Below, one piece after another: positions 1-12,427 of a stretch of DNA of 64,000 nt (the first letter of the stretch is position 1; the number at the start of each line of letters is the position of its first letter). The notes below the pieces were generated by a model. That model did no database searches, was not told where the DNA came from, and saw only the letters and a program-made list of their open reading frames with translations. The position numbers were made by a program, and so were the translations under genes. The DNA comes from Lethocerus indicus (Eukaryota > Arthropoda > Insecta > Hemiptera > Belostomatidae). The stretch covers positions 4,509,637 to 4,573,636 of the forward strand of contig JACDQD010000010.1 of NCBI GenBank assembly GCA_019843655.1, written 5' to 3'.

Positions 1-821
1 TTTATTTTTAATTCGTAATGGACGGTAGGTTTTCTTTTATGTATCAATATGAATCTTTGGGGTTAATATAGTAGCTAGATAGGTAAAACCCCACTGGTAG
101 ATTCTCTAGTAGATGGTTGTTAATTGTATTGGCTGAAAAGTTCGACTGAGTGTTCGTTAGGATATTTATTGGTAATGATACGAATACTTATCTATAATTT
201 TGAGCAAAATCCATGATATTTTTGTATGATCCACTTTTGTACACTGAGCTTTGCGATTGTAATTTTAATCGCGCAACAAATTTTTGTCAAAACATTAGGC
301 AGGCAAGAAGAGAGTCAACGAAACTGAGTGTTTCGAATGACCTGTTCTCTTTCGTGAAAATTGGACATTATTAAATTCCCACTGGTTATTCATTCGACAG
401 GCCGGTAATTTAGTTTTGAAATCGATGACTGGCCAACGATTTGATGGGATGGACAGCTTTCTCTCAAATCGGCGAAAACATCCGCCCCCGGTCGTTGTTT
501 ATGAAACAGTTTCAGTTTTTGTTACGCTTTTTTTTTAATTCACGCATTTTATAGAGCTTAATTATGGGTGTAAATTAATAATCGTTCTGCCGTATTCTTA
601 GCCGGGATTAATGTCCGTTTAATCGGCTTGCGTAAGGTTTTTTCTGTATAAAAATAGAAAGTGTATCGGCGCCAGAATCTCATCGCCGACGAAACCGCTT
701 GTTTTTTTAATTATTTGCTTCCCGCATTCAAATTTGATGGGTCGTCGTGACACCTTTAGGTTAGGCGTCCGTCATTAATTTCTACTATAGTGTTTCTTCC
801 GGCTAAGTTTGGCAACGGCCA

Positions 822-851
822 ACTATCGTATGTCGTATGACATACGATAGT
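822..851. repeat. Perfect 13-bp inverted repeat with 4-nt loop
   Basis: The left arm ACTATCGTATGTC (822-834) and the right arm GACATACGATAGT (839-851) are exact reverse complements around the loop GTAT. The flanking bases (A on both sides) do not pair, so the structure ends sharply. A stem this long with so short a loop is unlikely by chance in 64 kb (rough estimate 0.01 or less). It could be a DNA cruciform, an RNA hairpin, or the remnant of a foldback element. There is no T-run beyond it, so it is not a bacterial-type terminator. It is too short for a typical miRNA precursor. Confidence 0.85.
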
Positions 852-1560
852 ATTGTGCCATAGTTCCATACCATTTTTCGAAATGGAAACAGAACCAACA
901 AAGGGAAAGAAACGGCACGGTATATATGAAAAGTCAAAACGCCAAGAGACATGATTAACGTAATTAATTCTGTAGCTGGTGTATTGGCAGAACGCTATTG
1001 AAGATGGCGAGAAACCGGTCTAGAATAAGGTGAGGGTTATAGCATGGGGGGAAAATTTGGATCCTGGAGAGTATATTGTTACTCTATTGTCGACTGGAGT
1101 GAGAGCTCAGCAGTATTTTTCGGGTTGTAACACTTTCTCCGGTTAATTCGATTGCGATACGGGCGGCTTTCCAAACGTTTTATTTTGTCAAACAAGAGTG
1201 GCTCGGAAACGAGCCGTTGCATCACAGGAAAGGCACCCCCCTCTATCTCCTGGTCTCCTTGCGCGGGATAAAAAAAGTCTTGTTCGAGCATTTTCAACGC
1301 TTTCCTTATCTCACGCTCGGTTATCTACTACACGCGTTGTGGAAAAAAGAAACACGAAACAAAAAATAGTGTATAAGTAACACGAAAGGTAGCGGCCTCC
1401 TTCCCCTCTGACAGATTAGGGGCTTCATTACGGTAACGGGTACATTATACTTAAAACTCATCGTCCTATCCTGGTCGGTGCCCGTTTTGTAGTGGCCGGA
1501 CAGATTATCTTCATCCCGGTGGAAATATTCATTTCTCCTTTTTTTATGGACGGCTGTAGC

Positions 1561-1680
1561 GGGAGGGGTGGCTCAGTGACTAGAGGCCTAATTTTCCAAA
1601 ATATACCCTCAGGCGACTGGGTGCTTCTGTTAAGTCCAGATACAGTTTAACCCTAGGATTAAGTCGGTTCGGTGCAAGTA
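1561..1680 (+). mobile_element. Possible degenerate tRNA-derived SINE head
   Basis: TGGCTCAGTGACTAG at 1569-1583 closely resembles the RNA polymerase III A box of tRNAs and tRNA-derived SINEs (consensus TRGCNNAGYNGG). About 58 nt downstream, TGTTAAGTCC (1629-1638) resembles a B box with one base missing. No intact cloverleaf can be drawn, so this is not a working tRNA. I see no A-rich tail or target-site duplication. The match may be fortuitous; homology to a known SINE family would be needed to confirm it. Confidence 0.3.
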
Positions 1681-4429
1681 TTATAACCTGTTATACTCAG
1701 GTCTTTAATCCCCGCGAAAAAAGAAAATTGAGTTGTAATAATCGTTTTCTTCCATTCTAAAATCGAGAAAAATGTATTCTAAAAATGTTTCACATTGTGA
1801 CATTGTGGTAACTGAGATATTTTCTGTTTTCTAAAAGTTATAAAAGTTTTGTTTTATAAAAAAATTTGTGATATATAAGTTAATCAGCGAGACCCAGCGG
1901 CATCTAGAAATATTATAATTTAAGATACTCGTCCGTGAGGTTTAGGACTATTACCGTACTTGCGATCTCCCGTCTCCGCTGGATGAGTTCGTTTTACAGA
2001 GCGATTTCCGATTCTCGCCACCTTCATTAGCATTCTGGCAGTAAGAGGACGGGGTCGACGACTCAGGTTTCCCGACGAAGCATCCTGTCCGCGTGTCGAC
2101 AGGGCCCGACTGATCAAATAACGGAACGCTACTGAAGACGGCGAAAAGCCATCTTTTCGCCATTACAGCACTAGATTATATTTGTATTGTATTTTATCGA
2201 GTCGAAAGGCGTTTAAATGGAGGTCCATTATTGAGTTTCTGATTTTGTGTCCATGTTATGGTTACGTGGGGGGTTGAACAAAATTCACCCGGCACCGGCT
2301 TTTCCGGGATCTACCGTTTTTCAGCCCCGACAAGAAATGCTGGCGTGCGCTAAATTTATGCCCGGCCGTCCGAAGAAACGTTACAAATAATTAGCCGGGA
2401 GGGGCAGGTTTTGCGGGGGTGAGGGTTGCACCACTTTGGGGAGTGGAAGTGCCTTTCATTTGTCTGCCGGGATTGAAGGAGGGTCCTCCGGGGGATTAAA
2501 GAAACTAATGAAACCGATTGATCTTGATAAACTTTTTGGGGCCCCCGCCCGGGTCCCTTTCCCCTTCAGAGCAAGTACCTCACTTCAGTTTTTCTTCCCC
2601 CAGTTTCGTGGCTTATCTACAAAAGCAATTCGTCTTCCTCCTCGCCTATCACCAACTTCTTCGGGTTTGTAATCTATCAACTTAGGTTAAAAAGTAATAT
2701 TTACATATAAACATTTGAATACAAATAATAGAAGCGAGTGTTATACATTATAAATTACTACTTTAAATACTAAACTACTACTTGTAGATCAGAAGCGTTT
2801 CCCGTAATCAATTAAAGACATCGACTATATCGTCGATGGGGTGTCGGAATGGGGGGGCTCTCATAATAAGTGCTCAAACAACTGTATGTTCTTAAAGAAA
2901 AGCCGATGTGATCATAAGTTAGACCAGTAGGTTTAAACAATAATTTGTAATCATGTAATATATAGTCCATATTGACAATATATTCAAGTGTTATTTGTAT
3001 CTCATATACAATGACCAAAGAGGGTCGAAGCGGTGTCATGATGTTATTAAGGAAAGTGTAATAGTATAAATAGTTTATTCTAAAAATAGACTGAATTATA
3101 GAGACTTTACAGATCGTCCGGAAGCCGCAATTGTAAAATCTCTCGGCCTTAAGCGGGGATCGTCATTCGATTCGTATGGGACGACCTCGAAGCCAATTAT
3201 TCGTATTCAATCAGCCGAACGATAATGAAGCGCGGCGGAAACCGACGCGTCATCATCGAGACACTTCGTAATCAAACGTCGTCTCCCCTCCCTTTTTTTC
3301 CTTTTTGGCCTCCCGGACAGTTTGATATATTGGTCCGGACGAGGGTCGGGAGTACTCCCTCGTCGGTACTCGTGAGATACCCTGTGAGGACAAGTAAGTG
3401 CCTTCTAGAGAATACGAAAGCTCGTCCCAGCCCGACTTTTCGTTGGTATAAATGTCACATTGATACACGTCAGAAGTGACATCACTTGGTGGCTTCCGGA
3501 AATAAAATTTCAAATATTGGAAAGGTCGAAGTTTAGGGAGTGACTAGCTGAGTAGAGGGCTCGTATAAAGGGTATTGCTATTTAAATCCATCTCTTTATT
3601 TTCATAAAATTTCTGTCTCACGTTCCCCTCTTGTTTGTCTCACCGCCAAATTCAAAGAGCTTCCGAGTAGAGATGGATCTCGGGTTGACTAAAGGATTCT
3701 TCGGGGCCTTTATATTACTGGATCCTGGCACTTCACCTCTTGTCTGTCCCGTGCATGAGAAATGACAAGGGTACCGCCCTGCCAACAGGCGCCTCCTCTT
3801 CCGGGACAGAACAATTCGGGGATTACGTCCGTCCTCGGGTAAAACTGGTTCCTTATTGGTTTTCGGACTGGAGGGCAGGTAGGAGTAGGAGAGATCGGGC
3901 GGACAAAGGCCTCTCCCCTGTATGATTAATTCCGTTGAACCGGGGGGCCGTGACGGAAGGGAAGACCTTTGTGGAAAAGCGGATTATCGTGATTTGCCTG
4001 TCCAGCCCTTCTGCCTCCCCCCTCGGGCCCTGTATAAATCCTCCTAGGCATTTGTTGTCTCCTTCTGGGGAAGGGCGGGGATTTGTCTCCAGACGTTTCG
4101 TGGAGGTTCCGATGAGAAATGCCCCGCCTAATAACGTGCCGCATCATCTTTGCTGGCAGCATCTCCCCCTCTTCGCGAATCTCAGAGCGCCCTTTGTTCT
4201 CCGAGCGGAGTTATCTCGTTTGTTTCGACGCGTACAAAACATCGTTGTAATAATATAACTGTATTTCAGTAACTTTTTTTTATCATCCTCTGAGATGAGG
4301 CTGTATGGGATTTTTCTGGGACGTCGGGTTCTGCGTAACCAAAACTGAGCTTAGGTTTGAGTTTGACTTATCGGGAGATTTCAGCTAACTGCATTTCTCT
4401 CTTCCCCTCTCTCAATCCTCGCGGGGACA

Positions 4430-4444
4430 CCAGTGGCGCACTGG
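4430..4444. repeat. Short inverted repeat containing AGTGGCGC
   Basis: CCAGTG (4430-4435) and CACTGG (4439-4444) are exact reverse complements around GCG. The TGGCGC core resembles the motif at 8959-8971 but lacks one G, so it is a weaker match to CTCF. A similar TAGTGGCGC occurs near 39803-39811. No function can be assigned from sequence alone. Confidence 0.5.
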
Positions 4445-7400
4445 GACGTGGGTCCACTACCCCAGGGCTCCACCTTACATTAACTGCACCCTACATTACT
4501 CACATGTGTACTAAAGCGTTAACAGTATACATCTCGGGATAATTGTCCCAGAGAAACTTCTAGCTCGGAGGGCGCGGAGATCTTTCTTATTTAGACGTGC
4601 AGTCTTGAGAAAACGGGATTAAAGACAGGCCAAACAGAATAAAGAAAAAAATATCTCCTTCTCTCTCTCTTCATCTACAGTTAATTATCCCTATTCTTAA
4701 CCCTTGATAGGCTCCTGCGGACTCCCTGTTTTACGGACGGGACAGGCGTTAGATTAGAAACTGCTTAACGTGCTCCCCCCTCCCCCTCACTTTTAATGGG
4801 TCTGTCGTTGGCGATACCATCTCCAATCATAAATATACTTTATGCGGCCCCAGAGTCTGACGTCACCGGCGCAGCGCGCCTTTTCAAATTATCCGGACGA
4901 TTTTATCCTGGGACATTTAAATAATGCACTCCGTCGTCCTTGACGTCATTTCTCGACTGGAAATGTAAAACTCTATCGGCGAATCGGTATTCTTTTCTTG
5001 AATAATTAATGTTTTTATACGCCGTTTAACCTTTTTTAAATGTTTTACGACCTGAATATCTTTATCCGGCGCTGGTTTCAACACGCCATAAATGTTCAGT
5101 TTCTTCGATATTTTAGATCATAATCATATTGTCCAAGGGGGGGTTTGGGAAGCACAACCAGGACCTATTTTCCGACTAAGAAAAGTATGGAAATATACTT
5201 CTAGGCACAGCATACCTAACATGGGTGTGAATTGTAATTGTAAATTGTACATCATAGTAATGTCTGTACGAGAAAAGGCCTTGCTTACTCCATTACGGAA
5301 ATCGTTAGCTGTCCAACAACGTTTTCGTCTGTCCAAACAAGTGTTGATCCGGCGTAGCCAACATCAGGCTACATGTGACAAGACATTAGTGGTGTCAATA
5401 ACGTAATGATTTATGATCGACAGTCAATACAATTACAGTCTACGTATATAAATAAAAATATAAGTTTAAGTTCATCATCCTCCATTCGTTGATTTAGTCC
5501 GGAGCTAACTAGATTTCGGGTTCTCGCTATTTTCGGTAGCTCCACCACAATAAACTAATTAGGTGCGTGCCGGGTGGTTGCATTTACCGAATGCGCTACA
5601 AAATTGCTTCATCGTTTTTTCAGATAATTTACAAAGCTTATTCGTGCGCGAGCTGACAACAAAAAACTCCTAATGATAGTCCCTTTATGTCTTAATCTAG
5701 TCTAGTATGGCTGTTCTGCCTTTAGTACCTCATTACGGCTGTCCCGGTAACATTTGTATTAGGTCGTTAGGCAATTCTTTCGAGATTGCCATTGTTTAAA
5801 AGCGGGTTAAGATGTATGATGACTACTGGAGATAGAATATTAAGTATTTATAGTAATTAATGTATTACAGGATATGTCTCAAAATATTCACTACGACTGA
5901 GTATAAGAAAAGAAGGTTTAAAAGAAATTAACCAAGTAAGGATAAAGTAATATAGAATTTGTCCTGTGGCTTAACATATAGAAGCTTTTATATCCCAATG
6001 GTGCAATACCTCTACGACTAGTATGCGGCTTTGTCAGATAAGGTTTACTGTGTGTAAGATACACGATGTCGTTATTAGTTTCACATGACATTCCGTTCTG
6101 CTGCGCTCAGATACGACGATGGCTCAATATTTAAAATTACTCTCTGTAATAGTTTACCGGTTCTAAATTAATTCCCAAATATAGCGCTATGGGTTTGTTC
6201 AATATAAGAGCTTGCCCCACCATTTTCCAATGTGGCATCGCATCGTATTCAAGATAATTATAGGTGGATTTGCATTTAAGATTTTTTAAGGACAATAAAT
6301 TTTCCCGATGAATTTTCATTTTTAGATTATACAACTGGAAGCAAAATATATACATATAAGCATGGAAAAGCCAGCAAACATGCACAAGTATTATATATTG
6401 AATTTATTATACAATACTGCATTCATTTATTCAAATAAAAATTCTAAATTGGTCCCAGAGTTTAATCATGAGATTTATTTTATATATACACTCCTCCTTT
6501 AATGCTTTATTCAAACTATTCATCGCCGATCGTTATCGAATTTAACACCGAGCTTAATTAATGCAACGAATTAAGTCAGGCTTCTATTGTATGTTATTAT
6601 TTTATTATGTAAACATTACGTGTGCATACAATTGCATACTAAAGAATAATACAATACAACCGCTTTACACTCGGTTGAAACAAAAAACCGCTTTATAGAT
6701 TGAATTTTAACAGACGGAATTTCTTTTAATTATTAATTAAGTAATAAACATATACCTAACTTCTATATTCTTTCCAGAATTATCTCATTATTGTTTGTAT
6801 TATTCCAATCACTTTATTCTTAGATATTTTAGAGTTTATTTCGCATAATTCTAGTTCACAGTAACACGAATAAATCGTGCGAATAAAAGTGTTGAAAAAT
6901 ATATAAACGATCTCGAAAAAAGTCTACCCTTCGTATATTCCCACGAAATCCAATTTACTTCGCTTCTCATACTGTATAGTTCGGAATTAATTTTCGCCGA
7001 AGCGGGAAAAAACACGGTCGGAAAATGAAACTTTTATCGGTAGAATAACGCGGGGGGCACTAAATCCAGGAGTGAGGCCATTACAGGGGTGGGGACCAAA
7101 AGGGGATTTCAATCTGGGGAAGAACGGAAATTAAGGGCGCCAGCAGGACACGCGGTCGGAATGCGATTTTCGCATACGGGCAGCTTTAATTTGCCGCTCG
7201 CCTCGCACGGTCTAATGAAAAAGCCTTGGACGGAAAGGTCAGGAGGAGGATGACGCCTATGTGACGAGAATGGCTGTTGTAATAAAAGACGGGCGTAAAA
7301 CGGTACTTCTGAGTAAGAATTTCAAATATACTATTGGATATATTAGTAGAGGATGTTTCTCAGTAATATGCAAATAAGTCATAATTCCAACGACACCCAA

Positions 7401-8958
7401 CCTGCAGGTCCTTTTCGGTCGGATGATGGAACCGGTAAGAGTTCCGAAACGTCGGAAGTAGACAACACCCGAGAAGACCACAGAAGGAAAGGGTAACCCT
7501 TCCGTTGGAGCTCGCTCGGGTGGTTTCCAAACTCGACCACCCGAAATATTCCTTCCCACGGTATTGCGCCAAATCGTTGATAATTTCTGACCCGGGTAAA
7601 CTGTAAACTGCCGGGTGAAGGGCCCCTACAAGAGTTTCCACTTCCGCGAAATATCCAGACGGAGATTATAAGGCGGATCTGTGAAACTTGAACACTCGAG
7701 TAAACTGGCCTCACCACCACCCATTAGCCTCGGAATTTACTCCCGAGCCCGTTTGAGAGGCATAAAATCGCCTCTAAATTAAAACGCGGGGACTGATAAG
7801 AAAATCTAGTAACTGTCCATTAGTATGCAGTTTCTAATCCCAATCAGATCTGTAAATTACTCGCACATAAAAATGTAATGTTTACCCACAGACTTGTTCT
7901 TACTTTAGACCGGTTCCGTGGGTAGATTAGCACTATTTAAAATTTATTAATGCATTGGTATTTAATTATTCGCCGTCGATATGGGAAATTATTACTGATT
8001 TTAAAGAAATTTAATTTTGAATTACAAAATAAAAGTTTCTTCACTTTTTGTAAACGCAGCTCTCAGATCCACCCCTTTCGGAAAAGCATTAATGATCTGG
8101 CTTATTTTTTAATAATTGACGTATAATAAATGTAGTACTCAATTTTGTATAATAATCATTACACGCATTATATAATTGCATATACATTAGTTCGAATCCT
8201 TATTATTATGATTAAAATTTGGCCGAGTCGTCATATATTCTGTATAATTATGTTGCTAGATGTTGTGTTGTTGATATGACTTGTTAACAGTATTATTCGA
8301 GAAAGAATACTGTATGGGAAGTTCAGAAGAATAACTGACCTACGATATCCTCTTCATCGGGGACCGTTTCTCCATAAAAATAAGGAATTCAGATCTGGAG
8401 AAGAAGGCCCCATAAAATTCGGTGGGACGGCCAAGTTTCGCGCCGGAAATCTGAAGAATGCCCAGTGGCACATTTGAGGAATGTGACTCGAGCCGGACCG
8501 GCTTCCGGTTCTACCGGGTAATAAACAGCCGCGTCGGACACAAAACTTGTTCCCAGACACGCATCCGCCTCCACGGGATACGGCGTACACGGTCGCTGCT
8601 GAATCGTTACTTACTTTCGGGATATAAACAAACCCTGCCGCTCTTAAATGGAAATGAAAAAACACTTCCGTTTTCCAGCATTTCAGAGGCTACGGGTCGC
8701 ATAAAATAGATTTCTAGGAATCTCTAAGAAAAAGGGACAATTAATTTATTAATTAATCCGCCAAAAATTGACTTATATTAGAAAGGAATATGTACAGAAA
8801 TTATCGGATGAATTGGGTACCAAAATATCGAGGAATGTGATATACCGAGCCAGTCAAGTACATTGGTTTGGCCAGCCAAACACATTTTATTTATGAAATA
8901 AAATTATTCCGGATTCCGTAGCACGAACCGCCTGCGCTGTAGTAGTCGCGCGTCGGTA

Positions 8959-8971
8959 CACCAGGTGGCGC
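8959..8971 (+). promoter_or_regulatory. CTCF-like insulator motif
   Basis: CACCAGGTGGCGC matches the core recognised by CTCF zinc fingers in bilaterians (roughly CCASYAGRKGGCRC, with AGGTGGCGC as the insect core). It sits in a CpG-rich patch (about 8930-8980) in otherwise AT-rich DNA. CTCF sites are frequent in long introns, where they anchor chromatin loops. One motif in 64 kb is not strong evidence, and whether this organism has CTCF is unknown. Confidence 0.35.
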
Positions 8972-11063
8972 AGCGCGTTACTCCTGAGGACCCGAGTTTA
9001 CCACTTGACTGTATTCCTTTTGCGTCCTAGAGATTAGGTTACACTCCGGGGAAGATCTGCTTTCGAGCTAGGACTCGCTACGGATTCGGTGAAAATACAT
9101 TGCGAATGTACATCTAAATATTTACGCATATTTTTTATGAATTGCCGACATTCCGATAGTTTTGGGAACGGGAATTTGATTTCATCATCACTACAACATT
9201 GGGTTCTAACTGGAAGTTTGTGCTGTATTCAAATCTTTTCACCCGACTAGGAGCGATTTTTTTGTATTCAAAGAAAACACATTTTTCGGGATCTGAACAT
9301 TATTTCACCTTAAACGATTTCCACCGTACAAATAAGAAATATATTGGTGGCTTTGTAATTTTCAAGTGTGTTTGGTCGGTAAGTCGTAAATCCGGTGTGT
9401 AGGTGTCGGATGCGGTAGTTGGAGCGCGACTGATAGAGCCGTTGGTCGGGACCAGTGGGTCGTTAAATTGGAGCAGTTGGGCCCTTCAGGTATTAATCAC
9501 TGAGGCCGGCGCTATCTCTCTCGGCCCAGCTCAAGTTGTTCAGGGCGGCCTCCGCTAAAGCAAACCAGTTCCGATAGCACGCCTCTTATTTAAATAACTC
9601 TTCGACGCGCGCACTTCCTCCCTCTGTACGGCCTGAGCCTCTCAATATCCCGGCTTGCTCGATCGCCTAGTTCGGAACATTTATTCAGCGACGGTTTGGA
9701 ATACAGTAATTTTCCCTACCTTCAGTCTCCTCTCTGTCCCTTAAGGAAATATTTTGGATGGTGCATTACACGCGATCATGTATGCATATAACTATGATTC
9801 TGCTAATATATCCAATGTTAGGATTAGTATTTAATATTCCCGTGCGCTCACAGTAGGACATTTCACTGAACTTTAAAGGAATGCCCTATCCTGTCATCAA
9901 TTTTCAGGACCGCTACATTTATTTCTGCGGCCCCGTTTTAAATATCCGGTACATCGATATCCATCCCGCCCGAGTAACCCCCGCTGTATAAGTATAAATA
10001 TCTTCTTTTTTTATTACTTAATGACCTTATTACGACACCAAATTGCGTTTAATGGGGGGAAGGCGGTCGGTCTTCCCGTTGTGCTAACGATATTCCCGGT
10101 TGGCGGGCTCTTAACATATCATTAATGATATTGAGTGGTCGAGCTTTCATCTTGGGCCGGGCGTTATTAGAGAGTGAGACCTGAGATCCCACCGCCTGAT
10201 ATTGAACCCCCTCCCCCCCAATTAAATGCCTAACGGGGAAATTTGACTAATGGGGGTTGAAAATCGGAGAATAGGGGGTTCATATGAAATAGCATTAACG
10301 GGCGTTCGAATTATCGGGTTAGCCCTCCCGTCTGAATAGGAAACACGAAACATAGCGAGCGGCAAAGGAAAGAGGAAATTTTAATGATAATTTATAATTC
10401 CTTGTTATAGATCTTCCAACTTGAATAATCAATATTCAATTTCCTCCAGAAGGAGAAACGAAAAAATCGCATTTTTCTTTACAATAAAATTTGATTCTCG
10501 GTTGGAATTTTAGAAGCAGGTCCACCAGAAGGGACAGACCGGCAGGTTTAATATACGAGGTTTGAGTTAGTGTTGTGTCCTTCATACATATTTCATAGGC
10601 CACTGGGGTTTTGTCTGTACTCAAGATTAATACCACCTCCTAATGACTTATGTACAACACTGGTGGATCGACCTGCATGAGAAGACGGACTCTTCAACAA
10701 CTTATCTTTAAACCTTCGTTTTTTTCTATTTACCGCATAAATATTCCTCCTTTCCGTTGGGTAACTAGAGCAGTTAAAAAATAACATTATAACAGCGTAT
10801 TATGTGTGTGTAGAATTACGTTATTAACGTAGGATGTTCATTTAGTAAACTATTTTTGTATAAATGCAATGGAGCAATCTGTCATTTTATTGTATTACTG
10901 TCATATGTCCGAGTATGAAATTATTTTTCTTTTCTGAAGAAATAGGTAATAAATTACAACCATTACATTTCTGTTCCATACCGCATTTAGAATGTATAAT
11001 ATCAGATATGATTTGCACAACGTTTTGTAATAGTAATGTTATTTGTATTAATAATATTTTAAG

Positions 11064-11095
11064 TTAATTATGTCTTTCTTTTGTTCCAGGTAAGT
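11064..11095 (+). promoter_or_regulatory. Recursive-splice (ratcheting) site 1, zero-length exon
   Basis: A complete 3' splice site runs directly into a perfect 5' splice site. TTAAT (11064-11068) supplies a branch-point-like A at 11067, 22 nt before the AG. The tract 11071-11087 has 15 pyrimidines in 17. CAG ends at 11089 and GTAAGT occupies 11090-11095. Splicing at 11089 would leave the upstream exon followed at once by a fresh 5' splice site, which is how ratcheting points remove long introns stepwise in Drosophila Ubx and other long genes. The 9-mer YAGGTAAGT alone is expected about 0.5 times per strand in 64 kb, so it is the added tract, branch site and downstream 5' site that make this convincing. 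It implies a plus-strand host gene. Transcript evidence is lacking. Confidence 0.65.
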
Positions 11096-11145
11096 GATCA
11101 AGATCAAACTATATCTACCAGGCGTGTGAATTAGGCTATTGAACG
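11090..11145 (+). other. Cryptic recursive-splice exon 1 (56 nt, all frames closed)
   Basis: The segment runs from the ratchet AG to a second 5' splice-site-like sequence, ACG|GTAAGG, whose GT is at 11146-11147. Ratcheting points in flies and vertebrates are known to be recognised by exon definition through a short cryptic exon with a downstream 5' site, which is later skipped. All three frames stop inside it: TAG in frame 1, TAA in frame 2 and TGA in frame 3. If retained it would truncate the protein, so it fits a poison exon rather than a coding one. Its limits are inferred from splice motifs alone. Confidence 0.45.
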
Positions 11146-12414
11146 GTAAGGTAACTCTTTCACTTGAATGCTGCAAATTTCACAGTTAAATAGGCACTAT
11201 ATAAATCCTTGATCAATCAAGTCATCGTTTTAACTTCAAAATAATAATTTCAATAACACATTCTAATGTAGTTATATTCTATTAGATAGAGGTATTTTTC
11301 CACTGTACGGCCCAACAATGTTTGGAAACATATTTTTGATCTTAATTGGGATAATTACAGGGGCCCGATTGTAAATTACTTGCTTTAAATTGTAACTGTA
11401 TTGTAAATTATCGGCGGGAGACAATTTGGCCGTCAGTGACCGGCCAGCAAAGCCTATAAGATAACGTGTAAGGTCTATAATTTGCCCCTTTATTCCCGTA
11501 ACCCTCGACTCCCTGGCCGACTCCATTTGTCCGGCGGGTGCAGCGGGTTATTAAGCCATCTTCGGGTACTGAGGAATGGACGAGGCTTTATTATCGCCCT
11601 TCGGAGATTAATAATAAACCTCAACAGTCGGACTGTTTTAGGCTACCAAGGTACGGCCCTTTCCCTGTTCTCGGCGTCATTATTAATAAGGACGCGGACA
11701 CAATATTTCATCGTCTCTTCAGTTGGGCGTATAGGAGCCCTGGACAAAAAATAGATGCGGAGGTTCGGTAGGCGGGCAACGAGAAACCGAATCCCTCCCG
11801 CCTTCAGTGAATCATCGCTCAATTACATAACTATGCGTAGCCCCACTGGCAACATGTATTACCGGCTGGCTACATAGTTTTTGTATGTAACACAGGGCAC
11901 CACTAGTTTTATTAGGTCTCGTTCATAACCGTTGCCGGAGTTTTATTGAGATACCACGAGCAGTTGGTACTAGTTATTCATGAAAATACGACACGATAAG
12001 GGCGGGGCTTATCCCTGTTGTTCCTTTGGATTTAGTTAGAAGGGACTGAGTTATTGAGGTTAACGGAAATTGAAGTCATTACTGTTGCGCCTTTTTGGGC
12101 CTATACTAGACCGTTATCTGTTTCTTGGTGACAGTAACGCCGATTTAAAGGGTGGCGGTTAAATGGCGGATTTCGATACTAGGTTTACCTTGAGAGCAAA
12201 AAAATACCAGTAGAGAAATCCAATTTTGTTTTTTTTTCCTTTAGATATTAACAAGTCACGTGTAGCTTGCTACAATCAAAGAGGCGGGGGTAGTTTTAAA
12301 AATGTATTTGGCTGGGGAACGGCGGAGAAAATTTCCTATAATGAAGGGGGCCTATTTTCAGAACAGGAAGCGGGCCAAATATTTGACTTCGGGCCCCCCT
12401 TCCCAGGGGCTCGT

Positions 12415-12427
12415 GGGGGGGGGGGGG
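12415..12427 (+). repeat. G13 homopolymer run
   Basis: Thirteen consecutive G lie in a GC-rich pocket, and a GGGCCCCCC segment just upstream (near 12390-12400) could pair with it. Runs like this can form G-quadruplexes or slipped structures and are error-prone in sequencing, so the exact length may be unreliable. Confidence 0.85.

Larger units (their letters stand above)
1..11063. other. Non-coding stretch upstream of the first ratchet site
   Basis: I see no gene here. The open frames are at most 113 codons, overlap on both strands and show no recognisable domain. AT-rich parts (about 1700-1920 and 6390-6960) alternate with GC- and CpG-rich parts (about 2260-2600 and 3740-4160). The specific structures listed separately are the hairpin at 822-851, a SINE-like segment near 1561-1680, a short inverted repeat at 4430-4444 and a CTCF-like motif at 8959-8971. 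A GTAAGT motif at 9379 follows TCG rather than a 3' splice site, so it is only an isolated 5' splice-site look-alike. The stretch is probably intronic, judging from the ratchet site that follows. Confidence 0.6.

Noticed and set aside
8187..8200. GTTCGAATCC, a tRNA B-box match
   Set aside because: No A box or cloverleaf upstream in the AT-rich sequence.
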